Shown here: positions 8,255-14,366 of the stretch, in pieces
Layout: every line of letters begins with the position of its first letter
Position numbering within the stretch: position 1 is the stretch's first letter
NCBI GenBank assembly: GCA_905208975.1
Contig: CAJLRE010000033.1
Coordinates: forward strand, 1-19,196
Direction: 5' to 3'
Length of the DNA: 19,196 bases
From: an uncultured Collinsella sp.
Lineage (GTDB): Bacteria > Actinomycetota > Coriobacteriia > Coriobacteriales > Coriobacteriaceae
The notes under the pieces: model-generated
Told to the model about the DNA's origin: nothing
Database searches by the model: none
What the model saw: only the letters and a program-made list of their open reading frames with translations
Program-made: the position numbers and the translations under genes

Positions 8255-8260
8255 TATAAT
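8255..8260 (+). promoter_or_regulatory. Candidate -10 box of the LysR gene
   Basis: An exact TATAAT lies 46 bases upstream of the regulator's GTG start. No convincing -35 element is found at 16-18 bases, as often seen for activator- or autoregulated promoters. Confidence 0.4.
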
Positions 8261-8305
8261 TCATAGATAACATGACAAAAGCTCATGCATATGTGGAGGG
8301 GTGCC

Positions 8306-9163
8306 GTGGAAACGAATGTTCAAAAGATGCAGGTCCTACTCGAGACCGTGCGCGCCGGCAGTTTTACGCGCGCCGCCGAGCGGCTGAGCTATTCGCAGTC
8401 GGGCGTGAGCCGTATGGTGGCCGATCTTGAGGCCGACTGGGGCTTTAAAGTGCTTGATAGAAGCCGCGAGGGCGTAGTGCTTTCTGCCGACGGGCGGCAA
8501 GTTATGCCGGCTGTTGAGGCGTTATGCGAGGAATTCACTCGCTTGCAGCGACGGGTGGATGAGATGCGTGGGCTCATGCGCGGCAAAATCTGCATCGGTA
8601 CATTTTCGAGCGTGGCGACCCACGTGCTGCCGCCGGTGATTGCGCGCTTTCGCGCCGATCACCCGGACATCGATTACGAGCTGCTGATGGGTGATTACTC
8701 CGAGATTGAGCAATGGGTGGCGGAAGGTCGCTGCGACCTGGGCTTTATTCCGCGCGAACCACGCGGCGCCGGCATGGCGTCGCGGCCGTTGGTGCGAGAC
8801 GAGTTAATGGCGGTAGTGCCAACAGGCTCTTTGCTTGCCGCGGCGGAGGTCGTCTCTCTTGCCGATTTGGCCAACGAGCAGTTTATTCTGCTGGAACGCG
8901 GCACAGATGATGAGATTACGCCGCTGTTTCGCCGCGCGGGCCTGGCGGTGCGCTCTAAGCTGTCGACCTGGGATGATTATGCGATTATGGCCATGGTCGA
9001 GGACGGTCTGGGCGTGAGCATTCTTCCGGCGCTCATCTTGCGCCGCTGCCAGTTCGATGTTGCCGTGCGCCCGCTCGAGGGACATCCTCATCGGCAGATC
9101 AACGCCATATACCGCACCGCTGACGTTTCGCTTGCGGCGGCTCGTTTTCTTGAATATCTCTAA
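8306..9163 (+). CDS. LysR-family transcriptional regulator
   Basis: A 285-residue DNA-binding regulator. Residues about 5-63 are the LysR winged helix: LLETVRAGSFTRAAERL, then SYSQSGVSRMVADLEADWG as the recognition region, then VLSADGRQV. A linker helix rich in E/R follows, then a periplasmic-binding-protein-like effector domain starting at KICIGTFSSVATHVLP (about 92). The GTG at 8306 follows GGAGGGG with 4-base spacing; an in-frame ATG at 8285 would overlap that site and add seven residues. It is divergent from the EamA transporter and probably controls it in response to the exported metabolite. Effector unknown. Full-length and intact. Confidence 0.92.
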   Translation: METNVQKMQVLLETVRAGSFTRAAERLSYSQSGVSRMVADLEADWGFKVLDRSREGVVLSADGRQVMPAVEALCEEFTRLQRRVDEMRGLMRGKICIGTFSSVATHVLPPVIARFRADHPDIDYELLMGDYSEIEQWVAEGRCDLGFIPREPRGAGMASRPLVRDELMAVVPTGSLLAAAEVVSLADLANEQFILLERGTDDEITPLFRRAGLAVRSKLSTWDDYAIMAMVEDGLGVSILPALILRRCQFDVAVRPLEGHPHRQINAIYRTADVSLAAARFLEYL

Positions 9164-9221
9164 AAGCGCGTACCTGTTGTCTACTTTGGGACAATTCTCG
9201 AGGCTCGGTACATTTTCTTGT

Positions 9222-9304
9222 GAAATTGAACTTTCGGATAATGTGCCGCGCTATACTGCTGCCTAAATTGAACTCAGGTTCAATTCGTGTTCTATAAATT
9301 GAAC
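9222..9304. promoter_or_regulatory. Array of AAATTGAAC operator-like sites upstream of the HTH-aminotransferase gene
   Basis: Three same-direction copies of AAATTGAAC begin at 9223, 9265 and 9296. The middle copy forms a dyad with an inverted partner: AATTGAAC-TCAG-GTTCAATT at 9266-9285. The copies are 42 and 31 bases apart, close to four and three turns of B-DNA, so they face the same side of the helix. A -10-like TATACT (9252-9257) lies between the first two, so bound protein could block the promoter. The downstream gene's own helix-turn-helix domain is the obvious candidate to bind them. Confidence 0.6.
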
Positions 9305-9325
9305 TTTGCCAGCAAGGAGGTTCTA

Positions 9326-10846
9326 GTGGCCCAAGAGACGTTTTGCGATCGCCTGCGACAGACTATGTCCGATCGCGACGTTCGCCAGTCGGACGTAATC
9401 CGCGCATCGGAGATGCTCGGCAAAAAACTCGGCAAGAGTCAGATGAGCCAATATGTGAGCGGCAAGACGATCCCGCGGCGCGATGTGGCAGAGCTGCTCG
9501 CCCGCATTTTGGAGGTCGATGTTACCTGGCTGCTCGCCGGTGACGCCGACCAAGGTGAGACCCCTCCGTCCCGTAAAGTTGCCAAATCCGAACCTAGTTC
9601 CTCAGCTCAAATTCCAAGGAGCACCACCATGCGTACTTTTTCTAAATCCACCAAGCTTGATAACGTCTTGTATGATGTGCGCGGTCCCGTCGTCGACGAG
9701 GCCGCCCGTATGGAGGACGAGGGCGAGCGCATCCTCAAGCTCAATATCGGCAACCCAGCGCCCTTCGGTTTCCGCACGCCCGACGAGGTTATCAAGGACA
9801 TGCGCCAGCAGCTGCCCGACTGCGAAGGCTATTCCAACTCGCGCGGCCTGTTCTCTGCGCGCAAGGCGATTATGCAGTACTCGCAGATCAAGGGCCTGCC
9901 CAATGTTCAGATGGAGCACATCTACACGGGCAACGGCGTGTCCGAGCTCATTCAGCTTTCGATGAACGCGCTGCTCGACAATGGCGACGAGATTCTGATC
10001 CCCAGCCCCGACTATCCGCTCTGGACGGCGTGCGCGACCCTTGCCGGCGGTCATCCCGTGCACTATCTGTGCGATGAGCAGGCGGATTGGTATCCCGATC
10101 TGGAGGATATGGAGTCCAAGATCACGAGCGCGACCAAGGCCCTCGTCATCATCAACCCCAACAACCCCACGGGCTCGGTCTACCCGCGCGAGGTGCTCGA
10201 GGGCATCGTCGAGGTTGCGCGCAGGCACCAGCTCATGATCTTTGCCGACGAGATCTACGACCGTCTGTGCATGGACGGCTACGAGCACGTCTCGATTGCC
10301 TCGCTCGCTCCCGATCTGCCCTGCGTTACCTTTAGCGGCCTTTCCAAGTCGCACATGATCGCGGGCTATCGTATTGGCTGGATGGTGCTTTCGGGCAACC
10401 AGCGCTGCATGAGCGACTTCATTATGGGTATCAACATGCTCTCTAACATGCGCCTGTGCTCCAACGTGCCGGCCCAGTCGATCGTCCAGACGGCGCTCGG
10501 TGGCCATCAGTCGGTCAACGACTACATCCGTCCCGGCGGTCGTGTCTACGAGCAGCGCAACTTTGTGTATGAGGAGCTCAACAAGATCGACGGCATCTCG
10601 GTGGTCAAGCCGCGCGCGGCGTTCTATATCTTCCCCAAGATGGATGTTAAAAAGTTCAACATCACCGATGACGAGCAGTTTGCCCTCGACCTGCTGCACG
10701 AGAAGAAGATTCTGATCACGCGCGGCGGCGGCTTTAACTGGGCCGAGCCCGATCACTTCCGCATCGTGTACCTGCCGCGCATGGAAGTGCTCAAAGAGTC
10801 GCTCGAAGACTTAGCCGACTTCTTCGATCATTACCGTCAAAGCTAA
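9326..10846 (+). CDS. HTH domain fused to AlaA-type PLP-dependent aminotransferase
   Basis: A 506-residue fusion. Residues 1-75 are a Cro/C1-type helix-turn-helix domain (QSDVIRASEM, then GKSQMSQYVSGKTIPRRDVAELLARILEV as scaffold and recognition helices, ending VTWLLAG). A hydrophilic linker (about 76-101) precedes a complete class I/II aminotransferase beginning MRTFSKSTKLDNVLYDVRGP. That part is 405 residues, the length of Escherichia coli AlaA, and closely follows it from memory: LNIGNPAPFGF, NPNNPTG, FADEIYD, and FSGLSKSHMIAGYRIGW with PLP lysine Lys341 (Lys240 of the enzyme part). AlaA interconverts glutamate plus pyruvate and alanine plus 2-oxoglutarate. The GTG at 9326 follows AAGGAGG. 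An internal ATG at codon 102 has its own ribosome site. This is not a MocR protein: the HTH is not of GntR type and the linker is short. The fusion may let the enzyme regulate its own gene. Confidence 0.93.
   Translation: MAQETFCDRLRQTMSDRDVRQSDVIRASEMLGKKLGKSQMSQYVSGKTIPRRDVAELLARILEVDVTWLLAGDADQGETPPSRKVAKSEPSSSAQIPRSTTMRTFSKSTKLDNVLYDVRGPVVDEAARMEDEGERILKLNIGNPAPFGFRTPDEVIKDMRQQLPDCEGYSNSRGLFSARKAIMQYSQIKGLPNVQMEHIYTGNGVSELIQLSMNALLDNGDEILIPSPDYPLWTACATLAGGHPVHYLCDEQADWYPDLEDMESKITSATKALVIINPNNPTGSVYPREVLEGIVEVARRHQLMIFADEIYDRLCMDGYEHVSIASLAPDLPCVTFSGLSKSHMIAGYRIGWMVLSGNQRCMSDFIMGINMLSNMRLCSNVPAQSIVQTALGGHQSVNDYIRPGGRVYEQRNFVYEELNKIDGISVVKPRAAFYIFPKMDVKKFNITDDEQFALDLLHEKKILITRGGGFNWAEPDHFRIVYLPRMEVLKESLEDLADFFDHYRQS
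9616..9631 (+). promoter_or_regulatory. Internal ribosome binding site and ATG at the fusion junction
   Basis: AAGGAG is followed by seven bases and an in-frame ATG at 9629 (codon 102), exactly where homology to stand-alone AlaA enzymes begins. It could drive synthesis of the 405-residue aminotransferase without the DNA-binding domain, or be a relic of a former separate gene. Confidence 0.6.
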
Positions 10847-10868
10847 GGGATAGAGGCTCTATACAATC

Positions 10869-10906
10869 GAAAGCTCCCTGCAGTTGCTTGGCTGCAGGGA
10901 GCTTTC
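10869..10906. terminator. Bidirectional terminator between the aminotransferase and peptide deformylase genes
   Basis: Perfect 15-bp arms (10869-10883 with 10892-10906) around an 8-base loop, lying between two convergent genes with their stop codons 22 and 14 bases away. The stem ends in AAA/TTTC on both sides. T tracts are short. Confidence 0.8.
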
Positions 10907-10920
10907 TTGAATCGGTGGAA

Positions 10921-11331
10921 CTAAATAACGATTCCGTTGCAGTGGTCGATTTCGTGCTGGATGATCTCGGCGGTGTAGCCCGAGAAGTTTTTGATGCGGC
11001 GGACAAAGTTCTCGTCCAAATACTCAACCTTAATGCGGCGATAGCGGGTACAGGGACGCTCGCCGATTAGCGAGAGGCATCCTTCGCTTGTCTGATAGGC
11101 ATTGACCTGCTCAAGAATTTGAGGGTTGTACATCAGGAGCGCCCTGGTGCCGTCCTTTACGCAGATGATGCGTTTGCGCACGCCGATCATGTTGGCGGCG
11201 AGGCCCACGCACTCGTGCTCATGTTCGTTGAGCGTATCCAGGAGGTCCTGCCCGGTCGCGGCGTCGTCGGGTCCCGCGTCTTCGGAAGGAAGGCGCAAAA
11301 AGAACTCGGATTTCATGATGGGCTTGATCAT
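10921..11331 (-). CDS. def: Peptide deformylase (short form, intact HExxH)
   Basis: A 136-residue protein of the short deformylase group common in Gram-positive gut bacteria. It removes the formyl group from the N-terminal Met of new proteins, using a metal bound by Cys and two His. Motif II is EGCLS (Cys85) and motif III QHEIDH (His126, Glu127, His130), all intact. Motif I is GLAANMIG: the usual Gln is Met48, which as I recall is also seen in other short Gram-positive deformylases. The ATG at 11331 has GAGGAG upstream; a longer open frame to 11547 has no such site and runs into the divergent MFS gene's leader. Compare the paralogue at 3291-3710, in which Gln47 is kept but the catalytic Glu is lost. 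Which one is the housekeeping enzyme is uncertain, and a third deformylase may lie elsewhere. Confidence 0.9.
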   Translation of the reverse strand: MIKPIMKSEFFLRLPSEDAGPDDAATGQDLLDTLNEHEHECVGLAANMIGVRKRIICVKDGTRALLMYNPQILEQVNAYQTSEGCLSLIGERPCTRYRRIKVEYLDENFVRRIKNFSGYTAEIIQHEIDHCNGIVI

Positions 11332-11461
11332 GGCGGGCTCCTCATGTCTTATGCTTTCGTGGACTTTTAATAATAGCGCGGAAGGAAAGCTGTGCGTCCG
11401 CGTTACAATCTTTCGACGTTGGACCATGTTGTCAGACTCGTCGTGTACGGCGTCTGGCGTA

Positions 11462-11490
11462 AGTCTAGGGCTCATTTTTCGCCCTGGACT
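11462..11490 (+). other. Hairpin in the MFS gene leader
   Basis: AGTCTAGGGC pairs with GCCCTGGACT (ten pairs, one G-T) around a T-rich 9-base loop, 46 bases before the MFS start. The T run lies in the loop rather than after the stem, so it is not a standard terminator. A regulatory role is possible but unproven. Confidence 0.4.
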
Positions 11491-11536
11491 GTTCCTCTGG
11501 GGCGATGCGACTGTCGTTCCAAGAGGAAGGAAATGC

Positions 11537-12952
11537 ATGGGGAGCAAATCTCAGCAACAAGTTAGAGTAACGCCATCGGGCACTGCGGCGCTTCTCGTCG
11601 TAATGTATATCGCAGCCTTTGTTGCCGCGTTTAACGAGAACATCATTAACGTGGCGTTGCACGACATTATGGCGGCCTTTTCGGTGAGTGCCACCACGGC
11701 GCAGTGGCTCGTTTCGGGCTACATGATCGTGACGTCGATCTTTACGGCCATCATGGCCTTTCTGTCCGGCCGTTTCTCGACGCGCAAGCTGCTGTTTTTC
11801 GCATGCGGATGCATGGTCGCCGGCGAAGTCCTGTGTCTGATCGCTCCGTCGTTTAGCGTTTTGCTGCCAAGTCGTATTTTGCAGGCTGCGGGATCGGGCA
11901 TCTTGTTCCCGCTCATGATGAACGTGGTGCTGTCTTGCGCCCCGCGCGAGAAGCTCGGTCTGTATCTGAGCCTGGGCGGTGCCTGCATTACGCTGGGGCC
12001 GGCATTTGGACCCGTGATCAGCGGTCTAATGTGCACGTTGTTTGGCTGGAGAGCGGTATTCGTAGTGCCGCTGGTGGGCGGCATTGCGGTCGCTGCGGCA
12101 GGCGTTAAGCTTGTTCAGAATGTCGGAGAGCGCTCGAACACCACGCTTGATATTCTGTCGGTTGTTTTGCTCGCGGCCGGCATTACGGCATTTGTGTATT
12201 CCGTGGGCGAGTTCTCGGCCAATTTGATTGCCGGTGTCGTGGCGCTTTTCGCCGCCGTTGTGCTGCTCGGCCTGTTTGCGGCCCGTCAGCTCAAGCTCGA
12301 GCATCCGGTGCTTAACGTGCGTCCCATGGCGAGCGTTTGCTTTTGGCCTGCGTGCCTGCTTGTGGTGGTGTCGATGATGACGACGTTCTCGATGAGCGTT
12401 TTGTTGCCGCTCTATTTTGAGGGCGCATACGGCATGACCGCACTTATTGCGGGCCTGCTCATTTTGCCGGCGATTGCCTGCAACGCCGTGACCTCGATTG
12501 TGGGCGGACGTGTGATGGACGCCCGTGGCGCATGGCCGCTGCTGCCGGTCGGCTTTGCCCTGATTGCCGTGGGACAGACTGCCATCTCGATGACGGCGGC
12601 AAGCATGAACATCGGCGTCGTCGTGGCGCTGACCGTTGTGGTGTATGCCGGAGTCGGTTTGGTGCTGAGCCCCTCGCAAACGGCCGGCTTGGAGACGCTG
12701 CCCGCCGCTGAGCATCCTCACGGAACGGCATTGCTCAACACGTGGAACATGATTGCCGCATCGTTTGGCCCGTCGCTGTTTATCGGCCTGCTCTCGAGTT
12801 CTGCGGCGACTGCCGGTGTCGCTGGCGCTGCGACGGACGTTGCCCAGGCGATTGGATTTGCAGCTGCCGTGCGTGTGGCGGCTGTAATTGCCGTGGTTGG
12901 GTTCGCGACGTCGCTGGTGTACGCTCGTCGCGAGTCGCACATGTCGCATTAA
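11537..12952 (+). CDS. MFS efflux transporter, DHA2 (EmrB/QacA-like) type
   Basis: A 471-residue membrane protein with about 14 hydrophobic segments, matching the DHA2 group of drug:proton antiporters. Visible features are the first helix ending NENIINVALHDI (motif D1-like), SATTAQWLVSGYMI, a reduced motif A (SGRFSTRKLL), the motif B-like RILQAAGSGILFP, and motif C with GPAFGPVISG. The ATG at 11537 has GAGGAAGGAA upstream; ATG 11533 is out of frame, and the longer frame to 11126 overlaps the deformylase gene on the other strand. Substrate unknown; export of a toxic compound or peptide is typical. It is divergent from def over a 205-base region that holds a hairpin. No dedicated regulator is adjacent. 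Confidence 0.92.
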   Translation: MGSKSQQQVRVTPSGTAALLVVMYIAAFVAAFNENIINVALHDIMAAFSVSATTAQWLVSGYMIVTSIFTAIMAFLSGRFSTRKLLFFACGCMVAGEVLCLIAPSFSVLLPSRILQAAGSGILFPLMMNVVLSCAPREKLGLYLSLGGACITLGPAFGPVISGLMCTLFGWRAVFVVPLVGGIAVAAAGVKLVQNVGERSNTTLDILSVVLLAAGITAFVYSVGEFSANLIAGVVALFAAVVLLGLFAARQLKLEHPVLNVRPMASVCFWPACLLVVVSMMTTFSMSVLLPLYFEGAYGMTALIAGLLILPAIACNAVTSIVGGRVMDARGAWPLLPVGFALIAVGQTAISMTAASMNIGVVVALTVVVYAGVGLVLSPSQTAGLETLPAAEHPHGTALLNTWNMIAASFGPSLFIGLLSSSAATAGVAGAATDVAQAIGFAAAVRVAAVIAVVGFATSLVYARRESHMSH

Positions 12953-13036
12953 TGTGTGCACATAGATTCTGCAGCTAGATTGAATGGCGACACCATAAAC
13001 TAATGGACGTTTTGCCGAGAGGCATGAATGTTTAAA

Positions 13037-13100
13037 GCGCAAAGAGTGCGCGACGGGCCCCGCGAATGGGGCGATGATGCCCGAGAGGGCCAAGAAGGAG
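13037..13100 (+). promoter_or_regulatory. Leader with three small hairpins and ribosome site of the RGG protein
   Basis: Three consecutive short stem-loops precede the start: GCGC/GCGC (13037-13051), GCCCC/GGGGC (13057-13072) and GCCC-GAGA-GGGC (13079-13090). The ribosome site AAGAAGGAG follows at 13092-13100. The closeness of the last hairpin to the ribosome site suggests post-transcriptional control, possibly by the RNA-binding product itself. Confidence 0.4.
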
Positions 13101-13104
13101 TCTC

Positions 13105-14016
13105 ATGTCCGAGAACGAAGAGATCATGAACGAGACCGAGAACGAGACCATGGCTGCCGAGGTCGAGGCAGTCGAGACCGTGGAGACCGAAGCTGCTGAG
13201 GTTGAGGCTGCTGACGAGGTTTCCGCCGAGGAGGAGGCCGAGGTTGTCGAGGCCGCCGCTGATTACGATGACGAAGAGCTGATGGATAAGATGCAGAAGG
13301 CCGCCCGCCTGCTGCGTAGCCGTCGCTTTGCTATTTCCAAGGAGGAGGAGGCCAAGGCCGAGCGCATGGCGAACATCGAGCGCGCCATCAAGCTTCTTGA
13401 CCTCAAGCCCAAGATGGAGCAGAAGGAAATGTCCGACCTGCTGGGCATGCGCCTCCGTGAGCTCGATGGCCTGATGGCCGAGGCCGAGGCTGCCGATCTG
13501 GTCGGCCGCATCGACGACGCCGAGGGCGATATGCGCAAGATCGTCGTCTTCGCTGCCGAGGATGCCGCTGAGGGCCTGGTCGAGCTTGCCAACAAGAAGG
13601 AGAAGCTCCTGCCCGAGCTTTCTTACGAGGAGGCCACCGAGCTGATGGCTGCTCTCGATAAGGTTATCGCTCCGCTCGTCGCCATGGGCCTGGACGAGGA
13701 CCGCGGTCCTCGCGGCGGCCGTGACGATCGCGGTGGCCGTGGCGGCGACCGTGGCGGTCGCGGCGGCTTTGGCGATCGCGGTGGCCGTGGTGGCGACCGT
13801 GGCGGTCGCGGTGGCGATCGCGGTGGCCGTGGCGGCTTTGGTGACCGCGGCGGCGACCGTGGCGGTCGCGGCGGCTTTGGCGGCAACCGTGGTGGCTATG
13901 GCGACCGCGGTGGCAACCGTGGCGGCTTTGGCGGCAACCGTGGTAACGACCGCGGTGGCCGTGGCGGCGACCGTGGTGGCCGCAACGGTGGCGGCTTCCG
14001 CGGCAATCGTTTCTAG
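13105..14016 (+). CDS. MarR-like winged-helix protein with RGG-repeat tail
   Basis: A 303-residue three-part protein. Residues 1-57 are strongly acidic (Glu/Val/Ala-rich). Residues about 58-195 form a helical and winged-helix region: IERAIKLLDLKP, then MEQKEMSDLLGMRLRELDGLMAEAEAADLVGRIDDAEGDMRKIVVFAA (read as successive helix, recognition helix and wing), which resembles the MarR fold. Residues 200-303 are a low-complexity tail with about 20 RGG motifs spaced by D, G, N, F and Y, as in eukaryotic RGG-box RNA-binding proteins. Such tails bind RNA and can drive phase separation; that role here is inferred. It is transcribed alone, with a hairpin-rich leader and a hairpin after the stop. It may be a nucleoid- or RNA-associated regulator. 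Start ATG 13105 follows AAGGAG closely. Function not known. Confidence 0.88.
   Translation: MSENEEIMNETENETMAAEVEAVETVETEAAEVEAADEVSAEEEAEVVEAAADYDDEELMDKMQKAARLLRSRRFAISKEEEAKAERMANIERAIKLLDLKPKMEQKEMSDLLGMRLRELDGLMAEAEAADLVGRIDDAEGDMRKIVVFAAEDAAEGLVELANKKEKLLPELSYEEATELMAALDKVIAPLVAMGLDEDRGPRGGRDDRGGRGGDRGGRGGFGDRGGRGGDRGGRGGDRGGRGGFGDRGGDRGGRGGFGGNRGGYGDRGGNRGGFGGNRGNDRGGRGGDRGGRNGGGFRGNRF
13702..14013 (+). repeat. Degenerate tandem repeat coding for the RGG tail
   Basis: About 310 bases of imperfect short repeats (units such as DRGGRGG and FGDRGG). Codon choice varies between units, with GGC/GGT and CGT/CGC alternating, so the repeat is selected at protein level rather than being a recent DNA expansion. 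Length variation between strains is likely. Confidence 0.85.
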
Positions 14017-14020
14017 GTTA

Positions 14021-14048
14021 GTTACGCCGTTCTACCGAACGGCGTAAC
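14021..14048 (+). terminator. Hairpin after the RGG gene
   Basis: Perfect 11-bp arms, GTTACGCCGTT and its complement, around a 6-base loop, starting 5 bases after the stop codon. No T run follows, so it may protect the 3' end of the message while the next hairpin ends transcription. Confidence 0.6.
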
Positions 14049-14061
14049 AGCTCGACGCTGC

Positions 14062-14161
14062 GCGCCCACCAGAGCGACAACTTGTCATTCAAAGAGGACG
14101 GCATGACCAGAAGGTCTATGCCGTCCTCTTTTCATGCCAATTTGTTCGCTCTGGTGGGCGC
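14062..14161. repeat. 100-base nested inverted repeat with inner terminator
   Basis: Outer arms of 16 bp are perfect (14062-14077 with 14146-14161). Inner arms (14091-14108 with 14113-14131) pair over 14 plus 4 bases with one bulge, and the inner stem ends in CTCTTTT, as a rho-independent terminator does. The stretches between inner and outer arms are imperfectly complementary too, so the whole region can fold as one long hairpin or extrude as a cruciform. Either a terminator with an unusual outer stem or a palindromic mobile repeat. Confidence 0.7.
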
Positions 14162-14187
14162 TCGCTGTCGTTGCCAAAACATCGGGA

Positions 14188-14251
14188 TACTCATTGGGTA
14201 CTCATTGGGGACAGACTTAAATGAGTAGTCATTGGACGTTCTTAAATGACT
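14188..14251. repeat. REP-like short palindromes with an 11-bp tandem duplication
   Basis: TACTCATTGGG occurs twice in tandem (14188-14198, 14199-14209). Two consecutive inverted repeats follow: ACTCATT/AATGAGT (14200-14226) and AGTCATT/AATGACT (14227-14251), with related loops GGGGACAGACTTA and GGACGTTCTTA. The pattern resembles REP-type intergenic palindromes, which can be moved by REP-associated transposases; no such transposase is in the window. Confidence 0.55.
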
Positions 14252-14260
14252 GCATAATGT

Positions 14261-14324
14261 GAGAGTGGATAATCTCCCGGTTTTAGCTCACATTCGAGCT
14301 CAAAGTGGGAGATTATCCACTCTC
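14261..14324. repeat. Long hairpin downstream of pdxT
   Basis: Perfect 18-bp arms (14261-14278 with 14307-14324) enclose a smaller imperfect hairpin, GAGCT/AGCTC, in the 28-base loop. It sits 42 bases past the pdxT stop codon on the minus strand and may end pdxST transcription, but lacks a T run. It adjoins the REP-like palindromes, so it may instead be part of a repeat cluster. Confidence 0.65.
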
Positions 14325-14366
14325 GTCCATTAAGTGTCCGAAAATCCACGCTCGTTTTCATTCTGC

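Noticed and set aside
9602..10756. Minus-strand open frame of 384 codons opposite the aminotransferase
   Set aside because: Shadow of a conserved enzyme gene; no ribosome site or domain.
9629..10846. Treating the aminotransferase as a separate gene only
   Set aside because: The upstream HTH region is in the same uninterrupted frame with a strong GTG start and ribosome site, so the fusion is the primary call; the internal start is reported as an additional possibility.
12026..13093. Minus-strand open frame of 355 codons opposite the MFS gene
   Set aside because: Arg/His-rich shadow without start signals or family features.
13702..14016. Possible CRISPR-like or satellite array
   Set aside because: The repeats are irregular, in frame and explained by RGG coding; there are no spacers.
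13721..14047. Ala/Val-rich alternative frame through the RGG tail
   Set aside because: It is the +1 frame of the repeat and has no start signal; a by-product of GGC/CGT repeats.
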